64,000 nt of DNA from Epiperipatus broadwayi (Eukaryota; Onychophora; Udeonychophora; Euonychophora; Peripatidae): assembly GCA_028023455.1 (NCBI GenBank), contig JAQFVV010012536.1:702001-766000 (forward strand), written 5' to 3'. The notes beneath the pieces are model-generated. The model worked only from the letters and a program-made list of their open reading frames with translations, was not told the origin of the DNA and searched no databases. Position numbers and translations under genes: made by a program. Below are positions 23,812 through 34,862 of this stretch, in pieces. Within the stretch, counting starts at the first letter, position 1; the number at the start of each line of letters is the position of its first letter.

Positions 23812-23973
23812 AAACAATGAGGATTGCCAATTCCTCTACAAGCTTTATGATAAATGCCTAGCCAGAGCCAGCACTTAAAATATCTCTGTCAGGAATTAGC
23901 AATCCTCATTGTTTATAACTTACAAGCTTAAGAGATAGGGTCATGTGATATATGACTCTTATTTTGACTATTT
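23812..23973. mobile_element. short foldback element with 13-bp target duplication
   Basis: Flanked by the direct repeat AAAGCCTTAATAT (23799-23811 and 23974-23986). Inside, AATGAGGATTGCCAATTCCT and its inverted partner AGGAATTAGCAATCCTCATT form an arm with one mismatch around a ~55-nt loop, followed by a single-copy tail containing GGTCATGTGATATATGA. That tail resembles the GATCATGTGATGT end of family A. About 162 bp, non-coding. I see no hammerhead core in it. Confidence 0.75.
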
Positions 23974-24294
23974 AAAGCCTTAATATGTATTGAAAGATTA
24001 AAGACTCAAATAGAGAAGTAGTTATTAGATGAACAATCTTTTATTACATAATATGAAATGTACTACATACATTATTTTTTGGTTTTATTGAAGTGCAGAC
24101 ATTTTTATCGACTTTGTCAACTTTCTGAAGACTTTTTAGAATTGTAAACAAAAGAGAATATAATAACTCCAGAATCTTGTAAAGAACATGTGTGCCAACT
24201 AAACATCACATGATCACCATTTTTGTTTGGAGAGTTTGTTATTGCTAAGAACATGTAAGATGATGTAAAAATACACATAAGAATGTGTAAAAAA

Positions 24295-24773
24295 CAGGCA
24301 AAGCTCACCACACAGTAGTGTCACTCAGTACAAGACAGTAATCAATGGATGCCAGAAGGCTTGTGCATAAAATCTCTATCTAGTGCATACTCATCCAATA
24401 TCCCCAAATTAGTTTTTAGCTTGTAGATTTTGTCAGTGAGGAGCATTGGATCTGAGAGTACTGCACCTAGATCTTAGGATCTAATGCAACCCTCCAGTAG
24501 ACACCTTTTATCTCTACTTAACTACAAAACTATAGGAATAAAACTGAAAATACAATACTTTTAAGCCAAGCTAGAAACTAGTCTGTGGATATTGGATGAG
24601 TGGGCACTAGATAAGAATTTTATGCACATGCCTTCTGTCATCCATTGATTACTCTGGCTTGTGCTGAGTGGCATTACTGTATGGAGAGTGGCATTACTGT
24701 ATGGAGAGTTTTGCCTGTTTTAATAGCAGTTATGAGCAAGCATAAGAAATGGTAATCATGTACTGTGTAAAAA
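24295..24773. mobile_element. foldback element family A, long copy
   Basis: Flanked by the 11-bp direct repeat TGTGTAAAAAA (24284-24294 and 24774-24784). Starts CAGGCAAAGCTCACC; the left half (to about 24550) and the right half (about 24555-24720) are largely inverted copies, and the right end has a short tandem duplication of GGCATTACTGTATGGAGAGT. The centre includes CTAGATCTTAGGATCTAATG. Hammerhead-like sequence occurs in the left half (24395-24449, minus) and as a half motif in the right (24574-24595, plus: GAAAC, TAGTC, TGTGGATATTGG). Non-coding. Confidence 0.75.
24395..24449 (-). ncRNA. decayed hammerhead-like motif (family A)
   Basis: On the minus strand, CCAATGCTCCTCA and TGGGGATATTGG pair as a strong stem I (six pairs counting one G-T, an internal loop, then four more). 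The core is damaged: CTGACAA instead of CTGATGA, and AAAAAC instead of GAAAC. Useful because it preserves stem I that is partly lost in the 4.6-kb copy. Confidence 0.45.
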
Positions 24774-24784
24774 AGTTGGAAGAT

Positions 24785-26861
24785 GGCTTAAAACTGAAAA
24801 AGGTACAAAATAAGATGATTTCATATCATCAAGTATATTCATAAACTATTTGAAATGAATAATGAAGATAACAATGCAACGTAATATCAGTGAATGGATT
24901 AAAAATAAAGAATTCAAGACATGCATATAATTTATCAATTAATGAAAAGATGAGAAATACTGAAGTCCAGTGAAGCTAATTAAAAAGTGAAAAGATACTG
25001 ATTGTATATAAACATATTTTTTAAAAAAGCAATAGTATATTAAAAGAAACGAATCTAATACATAATAAGTTTTGTATGTTTTATAAATAATAGCTCTAGT
25101 AATATTATTTCACAATAGAAAATTAAAATAAAATATTAATAGTAAAACTATATTTATAATCTTTGTACAAGATTTGCAAAAGCAGAGAGACCAGAATGTG
25201 ACACGAATTAGATAGACTGAACATATATAATGTTTAGAGTAGTATATTTTGGAAAACATGAGTAATGGTAAATCATTCACTAATAAAATCGCGGTGTCCA
25301 CATGGAATGACGAAAACAAAGATTCTAATAACAAATTGTTCAGAAAAATGAATCAGAAAAAATTCTTATTGAGAAAAGTTGTAAAAAGAAAAAAATATAA
25401 TTGTTTAGTATATATTGTAAATTAAAACAAAAAATTAGCTTATTTTTTTGGAATTAGGTAAGACCCAAAAGATAAAAAAGCCCCACAGAATATGAACGAA
25501 TAAGATTAAAAAGTAATTGTTCATATTCTATGGGGCCTTTTTTTAAGGGGAAAAACAGCAAACGTGTGTAATCTCTGAGTCCATGGTTTCTGCTGGTGGA
25601 TAGTTTTGAATAAAATGCCAACAATTTCAAGAAATACTTAAAATTAAATAATTTACATTAATTGTATTTATTACTAGGATGGTTCAATCAAAAATCAGGA
25701 CATAATGACAAATCATTTTTATGGCATTATGCCCCCCCCCCTTTTTTTTTTTATAAAACTTCATTCTTATGTATATTCATCATTTCCTCTTTGGTATGTT
25801 GTCTATTTTTAAGGGTTATTATATTCCTATTAATTTTATCACTATAGAAAATTAATATCAACAAAGAACTAGTAAAACTACACTAATCAATTAAAGCAGG
25901 TGCAGCCAGTTCAAATTTTAGCCTACAAAAATCCAACTGTACATGCTCCAAGGTAAGGTTGGATGTGATAACACATCTAACTTGATAACCCAGTCATATA
26001 ACTTATTAGCGATCTTTGTTTTGGTGTTGGAATTTGTTTAAAGTTTTTATAATGTTACTGTAGAGACTGAAATGGACAGAGAGGGTCAAAAACTATCATT
26101 TTTGCAATGAATTATTAATGTAAGACAAATAATAATTATGATTATTTGAAAATCAGTACATACAACAAAAAGACATTTTGCAGACACTGTAAGATGTAAT
26201 TAAAAATAGGGACAAATCCTGAAAAATTGAGACATCTGGTGACCTTATTTATTACTCTATTAATTTTAATAGCAGTGTAAATAAATACCACATATTAAAT
26301 ACCATAAGACCAAGAATATGTAATACACCAGTGTCTCTTTTTGTGTGAATTTTATTAATGTGATTTTGAAGCTATGCGATTCATGTTTCTTCTTAATATC
26401 TTTTTGTGCGGTTTTCTGTGATGCGATAAAGAAGTTCATATTTTACTTAAAATTGGGATTTCCCCATTTTAAATACATACATTATATTTTCCATACTTTA
26501 AATGCCTGTTGGAAAAATGTTTGGTAATAAATTTAGATACTGTAGAAGATTTAGAAAAAGATAATGAAACAGAAGTGGAACCTGTTTGTTTCACAGCAAA
26601 AATGATTCGAGAAAGTCTTCAACTTTCTAATCAATTGAACAATCATTTTCGTTAATGATATGAATAGCTTACTCATTAATTTTCATGCCCCATTTTTTTT
26701 CTTCTCTTTATGTTTCATGTAACATTTGTTTACCTTTATATATATATATAAATTATTATGTAAAATTTCTTTAACATGTAATCAGAATATAGAAATTATG
26801 TAACATTTTTAATTTGTAATCACAATATAGACATAATAATAAAAAATCTTTTAAAACTAAT
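24785..26861. other. AT-rich non-coding stretch
   Basis: One strong hairpin at 25474-25544 (separate entry) and C and T homopolymers near 25735. ORFs are short and unlike known proteins. Confidence 0.5.
25474..25544 (+). other. 71-nt near-perfect hairpin
   Basis: Arms CCCCACAGAATATGAAC and GTTCATATTCTATGGGG, flanked by A6 and T7, pair over about 24 bp with one bulge and one mismatch around a 21-nt loop. The size and shape resemble a microRNA precursor or a tiny palindromic insertion. A T-run at the 3' side could also end pol III transcription. No further evidence for either reading. Confidence 0.45.
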
Positions 26862-27143
<282 letters not shown>

Positions 27144-27324
27144 TCAAACCTACAGCATTAAGTCAATTACAGAATTGTACCATAATTAATGCCCAACAAT
27201 ATAAATAAGCAAGTATAAATTTGAAATTATAATATGTCTACATGTGATATTTTCTATAAGATTAGTAAAAAAAATTTTTAAATCTAATATAAAAATATTT
27301 TCTTTAATAAAATCTTGATTATAA

Positions 27325-27428
27325 GTCGTAGTCATGGTTGAGAGGTCAGTGACAGCTGCTTTACAAGCAGTTGTCCCGGGTTAGTGGGTATGCTTCCCGG
27401 ATGATGCTATGACACATGAGAAAAAAAG
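27325..27428 (+). mobile_element. tRNA-derived SINE
   Basis: TCATGGTTGAGAGGTCAGTG (A-box region), GCTTTACAAGCAG, a diverged B-box segment, then GATGCTATGACACATGAG and an A-rich end. Same family as the 32.4- and 56.1-kb copies. Confidence 0.75.
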
Positions 27429-27849
27429 TGTTAGTCAAAGGAAACAAAGATCAAGATTTTAATGGTTAGAGAGACAAATTTTATTGTAAAATAAATTAGA
27501 TGTGCATGTTTTATGTAAACAATTATTAATTATAATAATAGAGATTTTGTTTGTTAAATCATTTTTGGAATGACATGGTTATATAAGCATTTAAGATTTC
27601 TAATCTTTCTTTTAACAGATAGGAGTATGTAATGGTTATTTAACAATATATTTAGAAAATTTATTATAGACTAACTGAATTCTGATATCTTATTTGAAAT
27701 GTGGGTTCCAAACAACAGATCAATTTTCCAAAATTAACAGAACTAAAGAGAGAAAGAATTTATGCTTTGTAGAGTTAGTAAATTGTCTACCATGCCTTAA
27801 AATTACACCCATAATTTTAAAAGCTTTATTTACCATAATTTCAATGTGA

Positions 27850-28450
27850 TGGTGTACATCAACCAAACTTATTTTATGGTTTTCAATATAATAAGGACAG
27901 TTAAAGATTTCATATTTTCTGGAATAATAAACTCCATTTTATTATTTTTACACCATTTCACAAAATTCTTAATATCTTTTTATAAAAATATGCAGTCAGT
28001 AATTAAGTTAATATTCCTAAATATTTTACAATCATCTGTATAACACAAAAGTTGTGAAAATTCCAAATTTACTCCTAAATCAGCTAAATAATTGTTAAGT
28101 AATAATGGTGAAAGTGTACTGCCTTGAGGTACTCCTAGATTGAAATAGTATGGATTAGAAAACTTGTCATTAAATTTGACATAAGCCATTCTTTTCCTAA
28201 TAAAAGATTCAAACGATAGTATCAAATCATAAGGAAAACCTAATTTGTACATTTTATGAAAAATATAAAATGGTCAACTTTGTCAAATGCTTTGGAGAGA
28301 TCATAATAGGCAACAACTAGATGGCACAGATTCTCAAAAACATTAGTAATATGATCAGTTTTTATTAAAAGGTTAGTTTTAGTTGATCTGGTAAAAAACC
28401 ATGTTGCACATGAGCTAACACATTATTTATGTTATTAATATTTTTCTATA
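27850..28450 (-). pseudogene. LINE reverse transcriptase remnant (ORF2, RT part)
   Basis: Minus-strand translation shows QHGFLPDQ, then YDLSKAFDKVDH (motif A), then after a frameshift the 28252-27980 frame with GVPQGSTLSPLLLNNYLADL (motif B) and LLCYTDDCKIF (motif C, YTDD in place of the usual YADD). This is the core of a CR1/L2/Jockey-type non-LTR reverse transcriptase. It continues the APE endonuclease region at 29.3-29.9 kb and the ORF1 at 32.7-33.7 kb on the same strand. Broken by frameshifts and stops. Confidence 0.8.
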
Positions 28451-28635
28451 AATACACCTTTCAAATATGTGTGCAATTGTATGAAGCACCAACACAGGTC
28501 TGTAATTATTTACATTATCTTTTGTACCATTATTAAAAATAGGTATAACTTTGGCAAGCTTAAGGGAGTTGAAAAAATACACTTTTTAATGGAACGATTA
28601 AGAATGTATCATGGGGGGGGGGGGGGTTCAATGAA

Positions 28636-28974
28636 TTACACACATCCTTTATAAATAAAAGAAGATGTATTATCATAATCTAAACTTGAATGTAATTTCA
28701 GTTCTTTGATAGTAATTATATCGTTATTATTGAAACAAACAATAGAAATACTATCATTAAAACACTTATTAGGTAATCTATACTTCGAAGACAATTGAGA
28801 ATTTTCATAGAATTTAGAAAAACGAATTGAAAAATCACTAGCACTCAAAGAGGAGCCATAATCCATTTGAGTTTTACTTTTGGTAACGTCTGAATTTTTA
28901 GAAAAGCACAAAAATTCTTTAGGATTATAAATATCAATCAAATAAATATAAATCAAATAATTAAATAATTCCAT
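28636..28974 (-). pseudogene. LINE ORF2 linker between endonuclease and RT
   Basis: A 112-codon open stretch on the minus strand, containing YNPKEFLCFSKN and DFSIRFSKFYENS. Such segments (PKxFWxF, FxxYFxxxF) lie between the endonuclease and RT of CR1/Jockey LINEs. Co-linear with the EN and RT segments on either side. A poly-G run at about 28613-28627 interrupts the sequence just beyond. Confidence 0.6.
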
Positions 28975-29169
28975 ATTATAATCAATGTCTGATGAGGAAT
29001 AGAATGAGCTCCAATAAAAATTGGAAATTTCCTTCCACAGACCAAAATAATCTCCTTCTTTATAACATCTTTTAATATTCAGAGGAAGAGAAGATCTAAA
29101 ATAATTTATACTAACAAAGCATTCAATAGGGGGGGGGGGTGATGTAGATCAACAGGAATACTCAGAGAT

Positions 29170-29270
29170 CACATGATCACCGTACAAGCCTTCTGGCATC
29201 CATTGATTACTCTAGCTTGCTGGGTGTGGCAATAATATAGTGAGCCTTTCCTGTTTTAAAACTCAGAGAT
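29170..29270 (-). mobile_element. foldback element family A, 101-bp copy
   Basis: Flanked by the perfect 10-bp direct repeat ACTCAGAGAT (29160-29169 and 29271-29280). Starts CACATGATCACC and ends CCTGTTTTAAA, the two family A ends, with AGCCTTCTGGCATCCATTG inside. Inserted in ORF2 of the minus-strand LINE. No ribozyme core; a deletion derivative. Confidence 0.8.
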
Positions 29271-29289
29271 GAAACACAAAAACATTTAA

Positions 29290-29880
29290 TCTCGGATAAA
29301 TTACTTAAAATATAATCAAATATTCGATTATGAGAATTTAAATAAGAATTAGATTGCTTTAAATAAAATAAAAAATAAAAAAAAATTGTAACATCCTATA
29401 TGCCTTAGGTTATAGAGTGAAAAAAAAAACATTAAAAGATGCATTACTGAATAACTGGTAAATATTAAAGTTTCCTGTAATGAAAACATTCATTTTATAA
29501 TCAACCAAAAATTCTCCAAAAGAACAAAGTAAAGCATCCAAGTCAGAAAAAGATAAGGCTGGTCTGATATAAATATTTCCCTATAAAAATTTAATATGAT
29601 GATGAAGGGAAACCTCACACCATGTGGATTAAAAGTAGGTAAAATCTAAAAACATAGACCTGTGAATAATCTCTTTTTTAGTATCAATGAGAATAATCCC
29701 ATCTCTTGTGATTGCTTCATGACATCTATCATACAAAAAACTTTATATCTATCATCCAAAAGTGTTTTATCATGAATTTGGCTATTAAGCCAAGTTTCAG
29801 TAAGAAAAATAAAATCATAGTTTTCGGAACTTAAAAAGTTTTAATTTGATTTAAGTTAATTCTCTTTCCGATAATATTGG
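29290..29880 (-). pseudogene. LINE APE-type endonuclease remnant (ORF2, N-terminal part)
   Basis: Minus-strand frames give SENYDFIFLTETWLNS (the (L/V)TETWL motif of APE endonucleases), then DGIILIDTKKE, and later NIYIRPALSFSDLDALL and MNVFITGNFN (catalytic GDFN, here GNFN). Broken into several frames by stops. It joins the RT at 27.9-28.4 kb as one decayed ORF2. Confidence 0.75.
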
Positions 29881-30199
29881 CATAAAAACAAGAAAAAAAA
29901 ACACCCATAGGATTTTTTTTTTCTTTTTCTTTTGTTTAGAAATAATATTATTATAAAATCAATCAAGAAATATTAATTTATGAGCCAAATAATAATAAAA
30001 AAGAAATATCACGAGTCCAAAAATCAGATGTAATAATCTGATATTTAAGAAAAAAAGTAATATTGATCAAATAATATTGTCAAAAGAAGTTAACAGAAAA
30101 TATTAAGGAACTGGTCAATGAACCATATTTTTTTTTAATGTAGTACGGGAAGGCCGTAAATAATTAGAAATAAATTCCCAATGCTTATATTTGGGAATT

Positions 30200-31309
30200 T
30201 ATTTTATAAATAATAAATATTTATTATGTGATTTATTTATTTCCATTGTAAAAATCACCCATAAAGTCAGCTAACACTTTTGTTTCTTCTATGCTCATGG
30301 CATTATATAATGATGCCCGAATACCACTTACAGATCTGTGTCCTTTCAGTTGCACCATATTTAATTTCCTTGCTTCATCAAGAAATTTCTTTTCCAAATC
30401 CTCATTACCTTCCGGGCCACCAACTCTGAAAGGGATATTCATGCGACTACGACAATCTTTTCGATATTAGTTGGACTTTGGCACTGCTTCGATTTTTCAT
30501 TGCTTCTAATCCGCCTTGCTTTTGGAGTATTATATAAACAATTATTAGCTTCTTGAATTTTATAATCTAGAATAGTTGGGCAATCTGCTCTGCAATGACC
30601 GATCAGATCTTCTCTTACAATTACAATTGTTAATCCTGCACCACCTACGTTTTTCGAGCTCCAGCATAAACAAGCCCAAACTTTGAAAAATCTATTTCTC
30701 TTGTTAAAAAATTTAAGGATATATCACAAACAATAGGAATTCCATCTATTTTAGGAGCAAATGGACATTCAGTGCCATGAACAGTTTCGTTACCACAATA
30801 ATAAAAGTATGAAGCATTGCTGGAAAGGTTACCATGTTGATTCATCAGAAATTTCTGTATACTCTTTGGAATAACATAGTTAACTTTTCCATACTCTTTT
30901 GCTTCTTTAGCTACTTTATCTGATCAACCTTCTGTAACAAGATAATCTGTACACCCAGTCTTCATTAAATTATAAGGTATACCAAGAAACTGGCCCATTC
31001 CACCTCCTTGTAGAAATAGAATTTTAAAATTATCTGGAACATGCAAAAAATCTGGTAATACCTGTTGAGCACTTTTCAAGATTTTTTAAAAATTTCTCCT
31101 GAACGATGACTTAATTCTAAAACACCCAATACCAAAATTATCTCAAGTGAGTAATTTAGAAGAACCAGCAGCAAAATTATTAGCCATTGTTTTAAGAATT
31201 GAAAGACTTTATGATTCTGCAATGCTATATAAAATTAAAACTGTGAGAATAAAATGCTATCAATAGGCGTTCGAAGTATAACCCGGAATGAAATAAAAAT
31301 TTAACGAAT
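30200..31309 (-). pseudogene. processed pseudogene of phosphoserine aminotransferase
   Basis: An intronless, broken copy of PSAT, the PLP enzyme of serine biosynthesis that makes O-phosphoserine. ATG at 31187, stop at 30233. In order on the minus strand: N-terminus MANNFAAGSSKLL then stop; LFLQGGGMGQFLGIPYN; YLVTEG; SSNASYFYYCGNETVHGTE; IVCDIS; VYAGARK with the PLP-binding Lys, followed at once by a 1-nt frameshift; [24 protein letters not shown]; then internal deletions; and the C-terminus [16 protein letters not shown] to FYNGNK. Flanked by the 15-bp repeat TTATATTTGGGAATT (30185-30199, 31310-31324), the mark of retrotransposition. AATAAA follows the stop, but no long poly-A remains. Confidence 0.9.
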
Positions 31310-31393
31310 TTATATTTGGGAATTGAAACAAAAAAGCTACTAATATTAGAGTTAAACATGATAATCTTAATACATATTACTTGAACCTGAAGT

Positions 31394-31795
31394 AATATTT
31401 ACTGAGGCTATAACCTCGATAATATGCGTGCGTTTAATAAATTTATAATTACAACTTTAAATTACTGTAATAGATTTATAAATATAAAATCTTTCCATTG
31501 ACTCGTTGTAAATCAAAAGATTTCGCGAGTATTAATGTGTAATAAGAAATGTGGACTTAATCAGTGAAGTATTGAATAGCTTCACGCTCGCAGATCTAAC
31601 CGCTTCAGCTTCACCTATTTAAATAGAAGGTAGGTTGAAGTAAAGAGGGTTCCCCTCTTTTCTTCCATAGCGTAAGCTTGTGGTTAAACACCTGTAGAGG
31701 TCTCTACTATCGCATTTTATACGCATATTATCGAGGTTATAGCCTCATTAAATATTACTTACGTAATCAATGTGCGTTTAATAAATTTATAATTT
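31394..31795 (+). mobile_element. family C insertion, single-unit copy
   Basis: Flanked by the 10-bp direct repeat AACCTGAAGT (31384-31393 and 31796-31805). About 402 bp: one ~340-bp unit plus a partial repeat, since TGCGTTTAATAAATTTATAA occurs near both ends. Inverted segments at the two ends (GAGGCTATAACCTCGATAAT on the left, its complement on the right) form a ~40-bp stem. It shares the unit of the 7.0-7.8-kb insertion, including TTCAGCTTCACCTATT, CCCTCTTTTCTTCC and the CCTGTAGAGGTC hairpin. No ORF. Lies in the same LINE as the PSAT retrocopy. Confidence 0.75.
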
Positions 31796-31805
31796 AACCT
31801 GAAGT

Positions 31806-32390
31806 GTATTTTTTAAAAATCTCTTCATATCAGTAGATTTAACATCTGCTAAATTGAAATCAGATGTTTATATTTATTCTTATCTTTCGTTAAATATGAA
31901 AGGTTACTATTATTAGGACCTCTATAAAAAAACAGATTTGCAATCTAAGCTCACCAACATCTTTAGAAATATTTTGTCTAAATTTAGAAGAATAATTATT
32001 ACAATTTTTATTACAAAATTTACTTGCATCTTGTCTAGAATTATGGGTTAGACTATGTATATGATTTAAATAATACTTTTTGTTAGGCAACCTAATTGAT
32101 AATTTGTTATTAGAAAATTAATGAGGAGAAGAGGTGTCAGTATAATATATTGATAAAGTGGAACTAGAAGGCTTCCCTTTATAAGATAGATTAGATTTTC
32201 CCTTATCGTAATCAAGTTGTGCTTTATCCTCAAAATCTTTTTTACTAATATGTTGTTCGGAAAGAGAACATCCCTATTATTTATTTGATAATTAACCACT
32301 TTTATTCCAGTGTCACGAGTAGTTTTATTTTTCTTAGTAAATGATGTAGATTCTGAATTAATATTATTTGCAACACTTTTTAAGTTAACA
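31806..32390 (-). pseudogene. probable LINE ORF1 C-terminal remnant
   Basis: Minus-strand frames here (to about 31890-32299) are short and interrupted, lie between ORF1 and ORF2 of the minus-strand LINE, and are probably its decayed ORF1 end or spacer. No domain recognised; the assignment rests on position only. Confidence 0.35.
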
Positions 32391-32397
32391 GTATTAA

Positions 32398-32508
32398 GCG
32401 TTGTTAGCCGAGAGATCAGCGCAGCCGCCTTGCAAGCAAGCAGTTGGTTGCAGACAGTTGTTGTGGGTTCGCCTCCCAGCCGATGCTAAGACATATGAAC
32501 AAAAAAGT
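32398..32508 (+). mobile_element. tRNA-derived SINE inserted in LINE
   Basis: TTGTTAGCCGAGAGATCAGC, GCCTTGCAAGCAAGCAG, TGTGGGTTCGCCTCCCAG (clear B box) and GATGCTAAGACATATGAA with an A-rich end. The best preserved B box among the SINE copies here. Confidence 0.8.
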
Positions 32509-32704
32509 TTTTATTATAAAAAATCCTGTATTTATTTGGATCACTCTTAGAAAAACGAATTGTTTTGATAGAAGAAAATGTTGAATACTTTTGCTAGAAT
32601 TAGAATAATAATTTGATGGCTTATTACAAAGTTGAGATATCTTAATAATCTAAGTATGTATTTGCAAAATAAAAAAAGATTGTAGGGATTCTAAAATAAA
32701 ATGT

Positions 32705-33686
32705 TCAGGACATGAGATAATGTTTGTCAGACATACTGTTTAAATCAATAGGATAAGATTCAGTCATGTTAGTGGATGTAATTGTAGAATTAGCTGCGTA
32801 AGGAAGACTGCAGTTAGCTTTAGAAATCAATTCATCCTGCACATTAGAATTTATAACATTATCAGTTTTTCTAATTTGTACTGATATAGAACAATTATCT
32901 AAATGACCAGAATCACTATTTGTAATCTCTGTCTTTGCTGCAACTGGTAATTTAGTATTAGATTTGAAAATCGAATCTAATTGAATATATTCATTAGAAT
33001 TCTTTTTAGTCACCAAATTATATGAATTTTCTTCAGTAAATATATCATAATCAGTAACTAAAATGTGACTGTCAGAATCCATATGTTTGACCAAGTTACA
33101 TTTACTGTGTGTAGAAACTAAACCTATGATATTACTATCCATAGATAGAGTTGAGACCCTATCCATTACGAAATCATTAATAAACTCATTTATTAAAAAC
33201 CAGAAATTTTATTCTGGAAGTTATACTATTACAAATATAACATTAAAAAAAACCATTATCATCTGTTTGAAAAATAGTAGCATCAGATTTAGACAACTTT
33301 GTACAAAAGAGATGAAAATATTTCTGGCATAGACCAGAACACTTAATCACCAATGATGTATTGGAAATAATCTTAGAGAAACCATGGCAAAAAGAAATCT
33401 CTGGAACTTTATTTTGATCAGGACTAAGCTGATTAACTGTATTATTCACAAAAGGATGATGTGAATGAGAAATAAATGGATTTGAAAGAGATGAGGCATC
33501 ATCATTGTTAGGATGAATTTTAAGATAATCACGTACAAAGACAGTTTCAATACAATCCTTGTTATTAACAGAATTATAACAATCCAAATGATATTCCAAA
33601 CTACAGGGTACAGAACATTTCAAAGATTTTTGCCTTCCATAAATATCAGATTGACATAACGGATAAGGAATAGAAAACGGAAACAT
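32705..33686 (-). pseudogene. LINE ORF1 with PHD-type zinc finger, broken
   Basis: Two minus-strand frames: 33686-33243 (147 codons, ATG at 33686) and 33166-32705 (153 codons). The first has LKCSVPCSLEYHLDCYNS and, near its end, FCHGFSKIISNTS, VIKCSGLCQKYFHLFC, a Cys/His arrangement of PHD-finger type. PHD-like ORF1 proteins occur in several CR1/Jockey-type LINEs and are thought to bind nucleic acid or protein. The frame breaks just before the last Cys pair would be reached. The second frame is hydrophilic and serine/asparagine-rich with no domain I recognise. Upstream of ORF2 on the same strand. Confidence 0.65.
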
Positions 33687-33901
33687 AGTAAATTGAAAAT
33701 GTTAAGCAAAATAACGAAAGAAGATATATGTATATATATATATATCAATAGCTTAAACAAAGTAAGAATCTAACAAATGATATATATATATATAAACTAT
33801 GCATATCAGACAATAATATTAATTAAAAACTTTAAATGAGTCTCTTACATATCCCTATTTGCATATCAGTGCAATGATCTATTATTAATCTTCTAAGTGA
33901 A

Positions 33902-33903
33902 CA

Positions 33904-33936
<33 letters not shown>

Positions 33937-33965
33937 TATTATTATTATTATTAATAATAATAATA

Positions 33966-34005
<40 letters not shown>
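33902..34005. repeat. (AAT)n/(ATT)n palindromic microsatellite
   Basis: AAT runs followed by ATT runs, able to fold on themselves. Confidence 0.9.
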
Positions 34006-34006
<1 letters not shown>

Positions 34007-34429
34007 TTTATTTATTACAATAATATATAAACAATACAAAATTAATATAACTCCAAACAAGGAAATAATAATAATAATAATTTATATTTAATTACAATTT
34101 CACAATGTAAATAAAATAATAAATTACAAAATATTAACCAAAATAACTACATGGAATATGTCCAATATCGATAACATTTTTTAAACATAGTAAATGATAT
34201 GTGATCAATATCTAATAAATAAGCAGAGACAAAAGAGCTAAACAACCTAATACCACTGTAATTGATCAACCTAGGACTACCTTCCAAATTAAAAGGAGGT
34301 AATGTCAATTGAAAGTTTTTAGCTTAGAAGTACTTATTTTAAAAATTCTAGCACATAAAAGAGAATAAAAATAAAATATATCAATGTTATTCTATATTTA
34401 TAAAGATTAACAATAAATGAAAAGCAGCC

Positions 34430-34580
34430 TTTAATAATAATAATGATAATGATGATGATAATAAAAAGGAAGAGGAGGAGCAGAACAAGAAGCAGGAGGA
34501 AGAAGAGTAAAAGGAGAAGAATAAGAAGGAAGAAAGAAAGAAGGAAAAAAAGAAAAGAAGGAGGAGGAGAAGAAGAGTTT
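34430..34580. repeat. purine-rich GAA/GGA tract
   Basis: About 150 bp almost entirely A and G on the plus strand, with AGGAGGAGC, AAGAAGCAGGAGG and AAGAAAGAAAGAAGG. Could form triplex-type structures; no gene. Confidence 0.85.
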
Positions 34581-34613
34581 TAACTTTTCTTATTCACTTG
34601 TAATTTAGATGTA

Positions 34614-34862
34614 AGGGCTTGAAGGCATGATTTAAGAAAAGCTTGACAATGTCTTACTAGGAAGCAGATATACAATTCCCTCAGGGTGTGATTTTTATAT
34701 ACTTAATGTACTCTGCTAAGCATGCTTTCAATATCTAGTAAGGAACATCACAATAATAGCAATAGAGGACTACATTAAGTGTATAAAAATCAGACCCTGA
34801 GTGAATTCATATATCTCATTTCCTAGAAAGACATTGTCAAGTTTCTTTGTATTTTCACGCCC
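34614..34862. mobile_element. foldback element
   Basis: Arms pair: GGGCTTGAAGG ... TTGACAATGTCTTACTAGGA on the left against TCCTAGAAAGACATTGTCAA ... CACGCCC on the right, continuing inward through CCTCAGGGTGTGATTTTTAT / ATAAAAATCAGACCCTGAG and CTTAATGTACTC / ACATTAAGTG. About 249 bp overall. Family not recognised; non-coding. Confidence 0.7.

Noticed and set aside
32398-32508. Genuine tRNA genes at the SINE positions
   Set aside because: A and B boxes are present but the cloverleaf is not complete and an A-rich tail and multiple diverged copies exist, so these are SINEs.
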